Positions 44,354-52,853 of a stretch of 64,000 bases of DNA are shown here, piece by piece. The notes under the pieces are model-generated. The model was not told where the DNA came from, ran no database searches, and was given only the letters and a program-made list of their open reading frames with translations. The stretch comes from Aestuariirhabdus sp049985285 (GTDB taxonomy: Bacteria > Pseudomonadota > Gammaproteobacteria > Pseudomonadales > Aestuariirhabdaceae), in contig NZ_JBNIEU010000001.1 of NCBI RefSeq assembly GCF_049985285.1, forward strand, positions 868,001 to 932,000. The letters run 5' to 3'. A program made the translations under genes and the position numbers. How positions within the stretch are numbered: position 1 is the stretch's first letter; each line of letters starts with the position of its first letter.

Positions 44354-44842
44354 ATGAATACCGTAATTTACCCCGGTACCTTCGATCCGATCACTTACGG
44401 CCATGGCGACTTGGTCGAACGGGCCGCGCGCCTGTTTGAAAAGGTAGTGATTGCCGTAGCAGACAATCCGAAGAAGCAGCCCCTATTCGATCTCGAGGCA
44501 CGGATCCGCCTGGCCGAGGCGGTCACGTCACACCTCGATAACGTGGAGGTCGTCGGATTCGATAACCTGCTCGCCGAATTTGTTGTGCAGCGCAACGCCA
44601 ATGTTATTTTGCGCGGCCTGCGGGCTGTTTCGGACTTCGAGTATGAGTTTCAACTAGCGAACATGAACCGGGTACTGGCACCCTCCGTAGAGAGCCTCTT
44701 TCTGACGCCCTCAGAGAGGTTTTCCTACATATCCTCAACGCTGGTGCGAGAGATCGCCGCCCTCGGGGGAGATGTGTCCAAGTTCGTTCATCCGGTGGTT
44801 GAAGCGGCACTGAAAGAACGCTTTGGCACCGCCACTGCCTAA
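44354..44842 (+). CDS. coaD: Phosphopantetheine adenylyltransferase
   Basis: A 162-residue nucleotidyltransferase making dephospho-CoA from 4'-phosphopantetheine and ATP. PGTFDPITYGHGDLVERA holds the TxGH motif (residues 14-17). LRGLRAVSDFEYEFQLANMN and FLTPSERFSYISSTLVREIAALGGDVSKFV are the other signature parts. The length is standard, and the gene is followed by a ferredoxin gene as in Pseudomonas. Confidence 0.97.
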   Translation: MNTVIYPGTFDPITYGHGDLVERAARLFEKVVIAVADNPKKQPLFDLEARIRLAEAVTSHLDNVEVVGFDNLLAEFVVQRNANVILRGLRAVSDFEYEFQLANMNRVLAPSVESLFLTPSERFSYISSTLVREIAALGGDVSKFVHPVVEAALKERFGTATA

Positions 44843-44890
44843 TATTGACACCCTCGCCATTTGGCGCTGGAAAAACAAAGAGTAGCTTTT

Positions 44891-45139
44891 ATGGCCCTGC
44901 TGATTACCGACGAATGCATCAACTGCGATGTGTGCGAACCCGAATGCCCCAATAGCGCCATTTCACCCGGTGAAGAGATCTATGAGATCGACCCCAACCT
45001 GTGCACCGAGTGCGTCGGTCACTACGATGAACCCCAGTGCGTACTCGTGTGCCCGGTAGATTGCATCCCCAAAGACCCGGACCACGAAGAGACCCAGGAA
45101 GAGCTGCAGGAAAAGTACAACATCATTACCAGCGCGTAA
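44891..45139 (+). CDS. YfhL family 2[4Fe-4S] ferredoxin
   Basis: An 82-residue ferredoxin with two cluster motifs: CINCDVCEPECPNSAI near 10-25 and CTECVGHYDEPQCVLVCPVDCIP near 38-60, the second with the long insertion typical of YfhL/Alvin-type ferredoxins. A low-potential electron carrier; its partner is unknown. ATG 44891 is chosen because MALLITDECINC is the family start; 44861 would add ten residues from the coaD spacer. Confidence 0.94.
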   Translation: MALLITDECINCDVCEPECPNSAISPGEEIYEIDPNLCTECVGHYDEPQCVLVCPVDCIPKDPDHEETQEELQEKYNIITSA

Positions 45140-45145
45140 GCCCGC

Positions 45146-45170
45146 TACGGGTTGGCACCACCAACCCGTA
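45146..45170. terminator. Hairpin after the ferredoxin gene, possible terminator
   Basis: A perfect 10-bp stem TACGGGTTGG/CCAACCCGTA (45146-45155 and 45161-45170) with loop CACCA, 6 bases after the stop. No run of T follows, so termination may be weak or Rho-dependent. Confidence 0.5.
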
Positions 45171-45214
45171 ATCCTCTGGCCCGCGACTGCCTTCAGGCCG
45201 ATAGAGTTGAACTG

Positions 45215-45526
45215 CTAGTAGCTATCCTCAACACAGCCCAGGCAACGCTTGAAGGTCGCATCAAAGGGGCCCTTCACCAGCGTATCTGCAGCTTCACCCA
45301 CGTTACCGCCCATTGCGGAAAAAGGTAGTGTCACCACAAACGCTGCCGTGCCCAGCAGGGCAATTGCGAATGAAACGGGACGAACCACAATTTCAGCGGC
45401 CATACGCCCCGCCTTCAAGTCTTCCGAGTTTGCTGCATACTCTCTTGCACTGACAGGCATAGCCAACACTGTCATAGTCAGCAGCATGGTGATCAGCGCT
45501 GCCGCCTTGGATTTAAAACGTCGCAT
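45215..45526 (-). CDS. Small exported or membrane protein of unknown function
   Basis: A 103-residue protein with a signal peptide (ALITMLLTMTVLAMPVSA, cleavage near 27) and one more hydrophobic stretch (VRPVSFAIALLGTAAFVVTLPFSAMGGNVGEAADTL, about 48-83), ending with a CLGC pair near 95-98. Similar small proteins in Pseudomonas have been labelled multidrug transporter, a label its size does not support. GAGGGAA precedes ATG 45526. Not recognised further. Confidence 0.75.
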   Translation of the reverse strand: MRRFKSKAAALITMLLTMTVLAMPVSAREYAANSEDLKAGRMAAEIVVRPVSFAIALLGTAAFVVTLPFSAMGGNVGEAADTLVKGPFDATFKRCLGCVEDSY

Positions 45527-45624
45527 ATCCGTTCCCTCTAACCATTCTTATCGTTTGGATAATCCAGCCAAGTGTTAACTATAACAAAGTTCTGCAACAA
45601 TTCACGCTAACTCCCAGCCAGCAC

Positions 45625-46233
45625 TCACTTTTGTGACCTAATGTCCGATTCTTCGCCCCCCCTCCAGGCGAGTTCCGGGTGGCAGGGCGGGTACTTATTA
45701 TAGAAGCTGGTGAGCCGCTCTACCTCCTGCTGGAAACAGGGTGCCGCCAGAGCCTCTTCGCCAATAACGATGCGGCGGTGCTCAAAATCCAGGCCAACCG
45801 GCAAGATGGGAACGCCGGCTCCCTGTGCGATGTGGAAAAATCCCTCTTTCCAACCCGAGGTTAACGAACGAGTCCCTTCGGGCGAGAGGGCGAGGAGAAA
45901 GTGCTCGTGGCGGCTAAATGCCTCGACAGCCTGGTCGACCACCCCCCTCGATTGATGACGCTCGATCGCAACGCCTCCCCAGAGCCGGAACAGGGGCCCC
46001 AGCAACGGCCAGCGAAACAGGGTGTGCTTACCAAACCAGCGCGCTCGCAAGCGCAGCACAAGCTTTGCAGCAACCAGTACGACAAAATCCCAATTGGAGG
46101 TGTGGTAGCCCACCACGATGATATATTTGGGAAGCGAAGGAAGCTCACCCTCTATTTTCCAGCCCATCAGCCCTAACACCCCACGCCCGACCCACTCGGC
46201 CCAGGGGCTGCGGAAAGAATAGTTACTACTCAT
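45625..46233 (-). CDS. Lysophospholipid acyltransferase family protein
   Basis: A 202-residue PlsC-like acyltransferase. The catalytic HxxxxD is H44-D49 in VGYHTSNWDF, and the second block SPEGTRS (near 118-124) binds the acyl acceptor phosphate. A hydrophobic patch near 39-43 and amphipathic helices suggest peripheral membrane association. The acceptor is unknown; this subgroup (HTSNWD, not NHxxxxD) is distinct from PlsC proper. A stand-alone gene on the minus strand next to mutM. Confidence 0.87.
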   Translation of the reverse strand: MSSNYSFRSPWAEWVGRGVLGLMGWKIEGELPSLPKYIIVVGYHTSNWDFVVLVAAKLVLRLRARWFGKHTLFRWPLLGPLFRLWGGVAIERHQSRGVVDQAVEAFSRHEHFLLALSPEGTRSLTSGWKEGFFHIAQGAGVPILPVGLDFEHRRIVIGEEALAAPCFQQEVERLTSFYNKYPPCHPELAWRGGEESDIRSQK

Positions 46234-46300
46234 CAGCGGTTACCTAATCATACAGGGGCTCTCGAGGCCCGCTTGTTATTTTTCGTCCACGCCAACCTGA

Positions 46301-47116
46301 TTAGCGCTGGCAGTAACGGCAATATACCGTACTACGCTGGGCCAACTGCACCTCCTTGAGCTCACGATTGCAGCCAGTGCAGGGTTGCCCACCACGACCA
46401 TACACATGCAGCTGCTGGCTAAAATAGCCCGGTTTTCCATCGCCTCCCACAAAATCCTTGAGGGTCGTTCCTCCCTGCTCAATCGCGGCGGCAAGCACCT
46501 CACGGATAGCCGTCACGAGCAACAGGATACGACGGCGGGAAATTCGGCCGGCGCCCCTACGCGGGTCGATACCCGCCATAAAAAGAGCCTCATTAGCGTA
46601 GATATTGCCCACCCCAACCACGACCCGGCTGTCCATAATAAAACTTTTAATCGGCGTACGCCGCCCCCGGCTGCGCTCAAACAGGTACCCACCATCAAAC
46701 TCGCTGGTCAATGGCTCAGGTCCCAGGGAGGCCAGCAGCTTATGTCCGTTAACCGGGTGATCACTCCATACCATAGCGCCGAACCGGCGGGGATCGGTGT
46801 AACGAATCCGATGCCCATCGGCCAGGCAGATGTCGACATGATCATGCTTTCCGGCAGGGGTGTGGGCAGTCAGCACGCGCAGGCTACCGGACATCCCCAG
46901 GTGAATTAGCAGTGTTCCGCTCGCAAACTGGAGCAACAGGTACTTGCCCCTGCGCGCTACCCGCTCCACTACCCTGCCTTCGATACGAGATGCTATTAAC
47001 GGGTCCACCGGCCAGCGCAAACGCGCTTCGCGGACCTCGAACGCCGCGATTCCAACCCCTTCCACATAGGGTGCAATGCCACGGCGAGTCGTTTCCACTT
47101 CGGGTAATTCGGGCAT
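46301..47116 (-). CDS. mutM: Formamidopyrimidine-DNA glycosylase (Fpg/MutM)
   Basis: A 271-residue repair enzyme removing 8-oxoguanine and ring-opened purines. The catalytic N-terminus is PELPEVE with Pro2 as nucleophile. GKYLLLQF and LLIHLGMSGSLRV carry the conserved lysine region, SFIMDSRVVVGVGNIYANEALF is the helix-two-turn-helix, and the C-terminal zinc finger CTGCNRELKEVQLAQRSTVYCRYC has all four cysteines. The start ATG 47116 is required for Pro2. Confidence 0.97.
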   Translation of the reverse strand: MPELPEVETTRRGIAPYVEGVGIAAFEVREARLRWPVDPLIASRIEGRVVERVARRGKYLLLQFASGTLLIHLGMSGSLRVLTAHTPAGKHDHVDICLADGHRIRYTDPRRFGAMVWSDHPVNGHKLLASLGPEPLTSEFDGGYLFERSRGRRTPIKSFIMDSRVVVGVGNIYANEALFMAGIDPRRGAGRISRRRILLLVTAIREVLAAAIEQGGTTLKDFVGGDGKPGYFSQQLHVYGRGGQPCTGCNRELKEVQLAQRSTVYCRYCQR

Positions 47117-47164
47117 TGAAAACTCCTTGATACGGCCTAAAACCTGAGGCGTCCAAGGCCCGAA

Positions 47165-48418
47165 TTAACGACGCTCAGGGAGCGTCATATACCGCGCTGA
47201 ATCACCTCGACGGGGGGCACGGTCTTTCAATTCCATCCGGGCCAGGCTCCGCAGGTGAACCTCGTCAGGGCCATCGGCAAACTGCAGCATGCGACCACCC
47301 GACCAGATATTAGCCAGCGGGGTATCGGGACTCAACCCCATCGCGCCGAACGCCTGCATCGCACGATTAGAGACCTGGGTCAGCATGCGCCCCGCGGCGA
47401 CCTTGATCATACCGATCTCTTTACGTGCTGCTTTCGCTCCTACCTCATCCATCATCCAGGCCGCGCGCAACACTAGCAAACGGGTCTGGTCGATCTCCAA
47501 TCGGGAGAGGGCGATCCACTCCGCTACGGTGCCATGCTCGTGCAGGTAACGGCCAAACGCCTTGCGCTCTTGTACTCGGTCGCTCATTAACTCCAATGCA
47601 AGCTCCGCCAAACCGATCACCCGCATACAGTGATGAATGCGCCCGGGGCCCAAACGCGCCTGGGCGAGGGCAAAGCCGCTGCCTTCGGTGCCCAACAGAT
47701 GGGTAACCGGTACGCGCACGTCCCTGAATACGATTTCGCAATGACCTTCTGGCGAGTGATGGTTCATTACGGTGATATTGCGCTCAACCTCAACGCCGGC
47801 GGTATCGATCGGTACCAGCACCATACTTTGGCGCTGGTGCACTTCGGCGTCCGGATTGGTTTGCCCCATGACCACCAATAATTTGCACTCGGGGTGGGCG
47901 GCGCCAGTAATAAACCACTTGCGTCCATTGATGACGTAATCATCACCATCGCGCTGAATCAGGGTCTGTATATTGGTCGCATCCGATGACGCGACATCAG
48001 GCTCCGTCATGGCAAAAGCCGAACGAATTCGACCCTCCAGAAGCGGGTTTAGCCAGCGCTCTCGCTGCTCATCATTGGCAAACATGTGCAGCAGCTCCAT
48101 GTTACCGGTGTCAGGCGCATTGCAGTTGAACACCTCCGACGACCAGGGGACTCGCCCCATGATCTCTGCCAGTGGCGCGTATTCGAGGTTACTCAAGCGG
48201 GTGCCCGGCTCATCGTCACGCAATCCGGGCAGAAACAGATTCCACAACCCTTCGCTGCGCGCCAGCTCCTTGAGATCCTCCATAAAGCTGGGGGGGTAGA
48301 TACCCTGCTGCTCTACCTCCTGATGCCACTGGCCAATCCTCGGCACGATGTGGTCGTCCATAAAGGCCTGCATCCGGGCCTGTAACTGCTGGGTGTGTTC
48401 ATTGAATTGAAAGTGCAT
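47165..48418 (-). CDS. Acyl-CoA dehydrogenase family protein
   Basis: A 417-residue FAD enzyme with the three-domain acyl-CoA dehydrogenase layout: an N-terminal helical part, FAMTEPDVASSDATNIQ (signature 1, about 135-151), the beta domain DDYVINGRKWFITGA, and a C-terminal helical domain with GFALAQARLGPGRIHH and MQAFGAMGLSPDTPLA. It resembles the roughly 410-residue family close to human ACAD10/11. The substrate acyl-CoA is unknown. ATG 48418 has GGAGAG at good spacing; a start at 48481 would add 21 residues. Monocistronic on the minus strand. Confidence 0.92.
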   Translation of the reverse strand: MHFQFNEHTQQLQARMQAFMDDHIVPRIGQWHQEVEQQGIYPPSFMEDLKELARSEGLWNLFLPGLRDDEPGTRLSNLEYAPLAEIMGRVPWSSEVFNCNAPDTGNMELLHMFANDEQRERWLNPLLEGRIRSAFAMTEPDVASSDATNIQTLIQRDGDDYVINGRKWFITGAAHPECKLLVVMGQTNPDAEVHQRQSMVLVPIDTAGVEVERNITVMNHHSPEGHCEIVFRDVRVPVTHLLGTEGSGFALAQARLGPGRIHHCMRVIGLAELALELMSDRVQERKAFGRYLHEHGTVAEWIALSRLEIDQTRLLVLRAAWMMDEVGAKAARKEIGMIKVAAGRMLTQVSNRAMQAFGAMGLSPDTPLANIWSGGRMLQFADGPDEVHLRSLARMELKDRAPRRGDSARYMTLPERR

Positions 48419-48632
48419 TTCGCTCTCCGGCACAGGTAACGTCGATACCAAAGTGTACCGACTCCCGCTGCGCGGGGGCATGGAGTAGAGAAAATACCCT
48501 ACTATTCACAAGGCCTATTGAGTGCAGGCTTATCCCACCCCAGGGCACTGGCTAACCACCTCCTTGGGTTGCTGGTCGTTTTTGCTCCCGCAGAAAATGC
48601 AGTCGGTTTGTTGGCAGGCCTTCTACGCTTGC

Positions 48633-48881
48633 TTACTGGCACTCTCCCATAGAATAAGCAATAACCTCCGAGTCACTGCAAGCGCCACATGGATTGCTGT
48701 AGGTCTTGTCGGTACCATCTTCGCGCAGCCCACACACGGGCTTATAGTCCATCGTACAGACCTGAAACACCGAGCGATCGCCGGGACAGGTCAGCATATC
48801 CTCGCTAACCGATGGCCCCATGCACCCAGCCAGAAACAGTGCGGTCGTGAGTAGTAACCATAGCCGTAATCCAAGCCCCAT
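48633..48881 (-). CDS. Lipoprotein with a Kazal-type protease-inhibitor domain
   Basis: An 82-residue protein from ATG 48881, which follows AAGGAGG. A signal peptide ends in lipobox LAGC with Cys20. The mature part has exactly six more cysteines (32, 42, 50, 65, 68, 81) in the Kazal order, with the segments YKPVCG and TYSNPCGAC that define this fold of three disulfides. Kazal domains usually inhibit serine proteases by presenting a loop just after the second cysteine, here TMDYK. Bacterial examples are less common; one known role is defence against host or predator proteases. The target is unknown, and no protease gene is adjacent. Confidence 0.85.
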   Translation of the reverse strand: MGLGLRLWLLLTTALFLAGCMGPSVSEDMLTCPGDRSVFQVCTMDYKPVCGLREDGTDKTYSNPCGACSDSEVIAYSMGECQ

Positions 48882-49259
48882 ATACACCTCCTTGATTTAT
48901 GCATGCCCCAATAATAGCGGCACTAGGTTCCACCCGCCATGGCCGCCGTCAGCATCGATACCGTTGTAGCGCCTGACAGGGCACCGCACCAAGACCCACT
49001 CCACGCACCCGACAAACCCAGGCGAGAGTGGGGGCCAAGTGATCCAGACGGTCGGGCAATGGCGCTGGTGCTTCTCTTTATAGGGGCAAATCGATCTATA
49101 CCGCTGCCCACCCCGCTCCCGGTCTATACTGGTGTAGATCGCGACGGTAGTTAGCAGGAGCTTTCTTGCCTCCTTTTCGCTATAATCGCGCCCCTTTTCA
49201 CAACCGGCCCGGCTCGCTGACACCAGCACCGCCCAGCCGCACCACTGGTATCTTCAACT
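48882..49259. promoter_or_regulatory. Intergenic region upstream of deaD
   Basis: About 378 bases with no convincing gene. A TATAAT hexamer at 49181-49186 could be the deaD -10 box, but the expected -35 position (near 49158-49163) is poor. This would give a leader of about 65-70 bases rich in C. No clear ribosome site precedes ATG 49260. The left part carries the AAGGAGG of the divergent Kazal lipoprotein gene. Confidence 0.45.
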
Positions 49260-51107
49260 ATGTCCGCCGACCACGCCACCGACTTTGCCTCATTCGGGCT
49301 CGCCCCCGCCGTTCTGCAAGCGGTGCAACATGTAGGTTACGAGACCCCCTCTCCTATCCAGGCGCAAGCCATTCCCCACCTCCTCGACGGAGAAGACCTG
49401 CTGGGTCAAGCCCAAACAGGTACCGGCAAAACCGCTGCTTTTGCGCTGCCACTGCTGTCACGCATCGACGTCAGCAAACGCCAGCCACAGTTGCTGGTGC
49501 TGGCACCGACCCGGGAGCTTGCCATCCAGGTCGCAGAGGCCTTTCAGACCTACGCACGCTTCCTTCCTGACTTCCATGTCCTGCCGATTTACGGTGGTCA
49601 GGGTTACGACCAGCAACTGAAGCACCTCAAGCGTGGCGTACAGGTCGTGGTGGGTACACCTGGACGGGTAATGGATCATATTCGCCGAGGAACACTCAAA
49701 CTGGACGGGCTGCAGGCGCTGGTTCTCGACGAAGCCGACGAGATGCTGCGGATGGGCTTTATCGATGATATTGAGTGGATCCTACAGCACACACCATCGA
49801 CTCGCCAAACCGCGCTGTTTTCCGCCACCATGCCGACCCAGATCAAGCGAGTCGCCCAAAGTCACCTGCGAAATCCGCAAGAAGTCAGCATCAAGGAGAC
49901 TACCTCTACCGCCAAGACGATTCGCCAGCGTTACTGGCAGGTGAGCGGATTGCATAAACTCGACGCCCTGACCCGGGTGCTCGAAGTGGAAGAGTATGAT
50001 GCCGTGCTGGTATTCGTGCGCACCAAAACCTCCACCGTCGACCTGGCTGAAAAACTCTCTGCTCGAGGCTATGCCTGCGAAGCGCTGAATGGCGACATTC
50101 CGCAAAACCAACGCGAACGCACGGTCGACCGCCTGCGCAAAGGAAAACTCGATATTCTTATTGCCACCGACGTCGTTGCCCGTGGCCTGGATGTGGAACG
50201 CATCAGTCTCGTGGTGAACTTTGATATTCCCTATGATGTTGAGTCCTATGTACACCGTATCGGCCGCACCGGGCGAGCTGGGCGTAAAGGTGATGCGCTG
50301 TTGTTTGTCGCTCCCCGCGAGCGGCGGATGTTAAAGACCATTGAGCGGGTAACGCGCCAGCCGATCGATCCGATGGAAGTTCCCTCGGCGGTTGATATCA
50401 ACCAGCACAGGATTAACCAATTTAAGGTCCAGATTCGCGACACGATCGAGAATCAGAACATCGACCTGTTTCACCGAATGGTCGGAGAACTCAGCGAAGA
50501 GCAGGAGCTAGACCCTCTCGCAATCGCCGCCGCCCTCGCCAGCATCGCCCAGAAGGGAAAACCCTTCCTGCTGAATGAAAACGAACCCAAGCCTCGCAGG
50601 GAATCGGTTCGCGTTGTCGATGGCGATAGAAACAATCGCAACGCCAGACCCGAGCGCGGCCCGCGCGCTGAGCGAGGAGAAAAAGGCGAGCGCTCCGAGC
50701 AACGGGAACCGCGCAGGAAACCAAAATCCACTTCCGATCGCCCTCTGCCCCTGAAGGATCACCCGGAAGTCGTGATGGAGCGTTTCAAGGTTGATGTGGG
50801 CTACGACCATGGAGTGAAGCCTGGCAATCTGGTCGGCGCCATTGCCAATGAAGCGGAGATCGATAGCCAATACATCGGCCACATCGAAATTTATGATGAC
50901 TACAGTACGGTAGACCTACCCGAAGGTATGCCCAAAGAAACATTCGACGCCCTCAGCCGTACCTGGGTATGTCAACAGAAGATGAATATTCGTCGTTTTG
51001 CGGAAAGTAATGGGGAATCGTCATCCCAGGCACCCAACCCCAAAAAAAGAAGCAAACGCCCAGCCAAAGCGGGAAAACCGGGTAAACGCCACGACAAGAA
51101 GGCGTAA
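49260..51107 (+). CDS. deaD: DEAD-box RNA helicase DeaD/CsdA
   Basis: A 615-residue ATP-dependent RNA helicase involved in ribosome assembly and cold adaptation. It has Q-motif FASFGLAPAVLQAV, Walker A AQTGTGKT (51-58), PTRELAIQV, DEAD at 157-160 (VLDEADEML), SAT, and HRIGRTGRAGRKG (motif VI). A charged linker (about 445-495) leads to a DbpA/CsdA-type RNA-binding domain (VDVGYDHGVKPGNLVGAI) and a Lys/Arg/Pro-rich tail ending in KKA. The length is typical. Followed by ompW after 184 bases. Confidence 0.96.
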   Translation: MSADHATDFASFGLAPAVLQAVQHVGYETPSPIQAQAIPHLLDGEDLLGQAQTGTGKTAAFALPLLSRIDVSKRQPQLLVLAPTRELAIQVAEAFQTYARFLPDFHVLPIYGGQGYDQQLKHLKRGVQVVVGTPGRVMDHIRRGTLKLDGLQALVLDEADEMLRMGFIDDIEWILQHTPSTRQTALFSATMPTQIKRVAQSHLRNPQEVSIKETTSTAKTIRQRYWQVSGLHKLDALTRVLEVEEYDAVLVFVRTKTSTVDLAEKLSARGYACEALNGDIPQNQRERTVDRLRKGKLDILIATDVVARGLDVERISLVVNFDIPYDVESYVHRIGRTGRAGRKGDALLFVAPRERRMLKTIERVTRQPIDPMEVPSAVDINQHRINQFKVQIRDTIENQNIDLFHRMVGELSEEQELDPLAIAAALASIAQKGKPFLLNENEPKPRRESVRVVDGDRNNRNARPERGPRAERGEKGERSEQREPRRKPKSTSDRPLPLKDHPEVVMERFKVDVGYDHGVKPGNLVGAIANEAEIDSQYIGHIEIYDDYSTVDLPEGMPKETFDALSRTWVCQQKMNIRRFAESNGESSSQAPNPKKRSKRPAKAGKPGKRHDKKA

Positions 51108-51232
51108 GCCTGCCGGTAACGGCTGATCTGTTGCGAAAATCAACCGAACTAACGTGATCCGCTGCTTATAATCGCGGGTTCGGCCTCGAACCTGCGATGG
51201 AGTTGCTTTGAGTCAATGATCTCATTTATCGC

Positions 51233-51260
51233 TTTTTATAGTCTTCGAAGCCTATAAAAA
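51233..51260. promoter_or_regulatory. 28-base palindrome in the ompW leader
   Basis: TTTTTATAG (51233-51241) and CTATAAAAA (51252-51260) flank a CTTCGAAG palindrome, with only the pair 51242/51251 mismatched. It lies 31 bases before the ompW start and after a TATAAT-like box (51167-51172), so it could be an operator or a leader hairpin affecting ompW. Confidence 0.5.
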
Positions 51261-51291
51261 AACAACTCAAACAACCCAAAGGGAATTTAAC

Positions 51292-51975
51292 ATGAGGAAA
51301 CTCACTCTAGCCGCGGCGATAATGGCCGCTACCGCACTGATCTCCGGGCAAGCCGCCGCTTACCAACAGGGCGACTTTATCCTGCGCGCAGGTGCCGCCA
51401 CCGTCGATCCAGACAACGAGAAAAGTGATAACGCTACCCTCAATGGCGCGTCTACTCCCGGAACGCTGGATAGTATCGATAGCGACACTGCCCTGGGCTT
51501 GACCTTTACCTATATGGCCACCGATAACGTCGGTATCGGCCTGCTGGCGGCCTCTCCCTTTGAGCATGAAATCAAAGAACAGGGTTTGGGAATTGGCAAG
51601 ATCGGAACCGCCAAGCACCTGCCCCCCACCCTGACTGGACAGTATTTCCCACTGGGTGGCACCGACTCACGGTTCCAACCTTACATTGGGGCGGGTATAA
51701 ATTTCACTACCTTCTTTAGCGAGGATGCAAGTAGCGAATATGAGGCCACCTTAGGTGCTTCCGACCTCGAGCTGGATGACTCATGGGGATGGGGCCTGCA
51801 GGCCGGAGCAGACTACAAGATCACGGATAATCTGGTAGTCAACGCATCTGTCTGGAAACTCGACATCGAGACCAATGCAGAGTTTAAAGGAAAAGACGGC
51901 ACTACCCTTGTGAAGATCAAGGATATCGAAATCGACCCCTGGGTCTATATGGTCGGCGTTGGCTATAAATTCTAA
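51292..51975 (+). CDS. ompW: OmpW family outer-membrane protein
   Basis: A 227-residue protein with a signal peptide (AAAIMAATALISGQAAA, cleavage near 23) and an eight-stranded beta-barrel of the OmpW family. Marks are the mature start YQQGDFILRAGAATVDP, ALGLTFTYMATDNVGIGLLAASPFEHEI, GTAKHLPPTLTGQYFP and the C-terminal VYMVGVGYKF ending in Phe, the usual sorting signal. OmpW forms a narrow hydrophobic channel for small apolar molecules. AAAGGGA precedes the ATG. A strong terminator follows. Confidence 0.95.
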   Translation: MRKLTLAAAIMAATALISGQAAAYQQGDFILRAGAATVDPDNEKSDNATLNGASTPGTLDSIDSDTALGLTFTYMATDNVGIGLLAASPFEHEIKEQGLGIGKIGTAKHLPPTLTGQYFPLGGTDSRFQPYIGAGINFTTFFSEDASSEYEATLGASDLELDDSWGWGLQAGADYKITDNLVVNASVWKLDIETNAEFKGKDGTTLVKIKDIEIDPWVYMVGVGYKF

Positions 51976-51990
51976 GCCGTACTCGAAACC

Positions 51991-52024
51991 AAAAAAAACA
52001 CCGGCTTAAGCCGGTGTTTTTTTT
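51991..52024. terminator. Bidirectional intrinsic terminator between ompW and the polyamine permease gene
   Basis: Palindrome ACACCGGCTTAAGCCGGTGT (51998-52017) with eight A before and a run of T after, 16 bases past the ompW stop and about 10 bases from the convergent permease gene. It suits both strands. Confidence 0.93.
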
Positions 52025-52034
52025 GCGCGCTCCT

Positions 52035-52853
52035 CTACTCGACGTTGGCGGCACGGCGGCGCTTTTCGCTGCGGTGAGCCAGGTACCAGGCCAGAAATGC
52101 TGCGATCGAAACCGTCAGTATAATCAAGGTCGCCAGGGCATTGATCTTCGGCGTTACTCCCAGCCGCACCGAGGAAAACACGACCATAGGCAGGGTCGTA
52201 GACCCTGGTCCCGATACAAAGCTGGCGATAACCAGGTCATCAAGAGAGAGGGTGAAGGACAACAACCACCCTGCCATCAGCGCCGGAGCGATAATCGGAA
52301 TGGTGATCAGGAAAAAGGTTTTGAGTGGTGATGCACCCAAATCCATTGCCGCCTCTTCAACCGAGATATCCATCTCCCGCAGGCGCGACGAGACCACGAC
52401 CGCTACGTAGGCCATACAGAAGGTAGTATGGGCAATCCAGATAGTGAGGAATCCCCTATCTGCCGGCCATCCGATCAGCTGCGCCATCGCTACAAACAGC
52501 AACAGCAGAGAAAGACCGGTGATTACGTCAGGCATTACCAGAGGAGCAGTCATCATGCTGGAAAAGGCTGTTTTCCCTGGGAAGCGCCTAAAGCGCACCA
52601 TTACAAAAGCCGCAATCGTACCCAGTACAACCGCCATGCACGAGGTCGCAAAAGCGATTCGAAGGCTCATCCAGACCGCCGACATCAGCTGCGGATCCCT
52701 GAACAACTCTCCGTACCACTTGGTGCTAAACCCTGCCCACACCGTAACCAGGCGCGATTCGTTAAAGGAGTAGATCACCAGAATCAACATTGGCAGGTAG
52801 AGAAATACCAGTCCCGCCCATAAAACCATTGTAGAGAAGGATGTTTTTTTCAT
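52035..52853 (-). CDS. potI: Polyamine ABC transporter permease (PotI/SpuH-type)
   Basis: A 272-residue inner-membrane permease with about six helices. The first helix is TMVLWAGLVFLYLPMLILVIYSF, and the EAA coupling loop is EEAAMDLGASPLKTFFLITIPIIAPAL (about 161-187). The opening MKKTSFSTMVLWAG and FSTKWYGELF are typical PotI. It imports putrescine with PotF, PotG and PotH. The start overlaps the potH stop by four bases; last gene of the operon, followed by the bidirectional terminator. Confidence 0.93.
   Translation of the reverse strand: MKKTSFSTMVLWAGLVFLYLPMLILVIYSFNESRLVTVWAGFSTKWYGELFRDPQLMSAVWMSLRIAFATSCMAVVLGTIAAFVMVRFRRFPGKTAFSSMMTAPLVMPDVITGLSLLLLFVAMAQLIGWPADRGFLTIWIAHTTFCMAYVAVVVSSRLREMDISVEEAAMDLGASPLKTFFLITIPIIAPALMAGWLLSFTLSLDDLVIASFVSGPGSTTLPMVVFSSVRLGVTPKINALATLIILTVSIAAFLAWYLAHRSEKRRRAANVE

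Noticed and set aside
48897..49229. A 110-codon minus-strand open frame upstream of deaD
   Set aside because: No recognisable domain, odd composition rich in Cys, Arg and Trp, no good ribosome site; it overlaps the likely deaD promoter.
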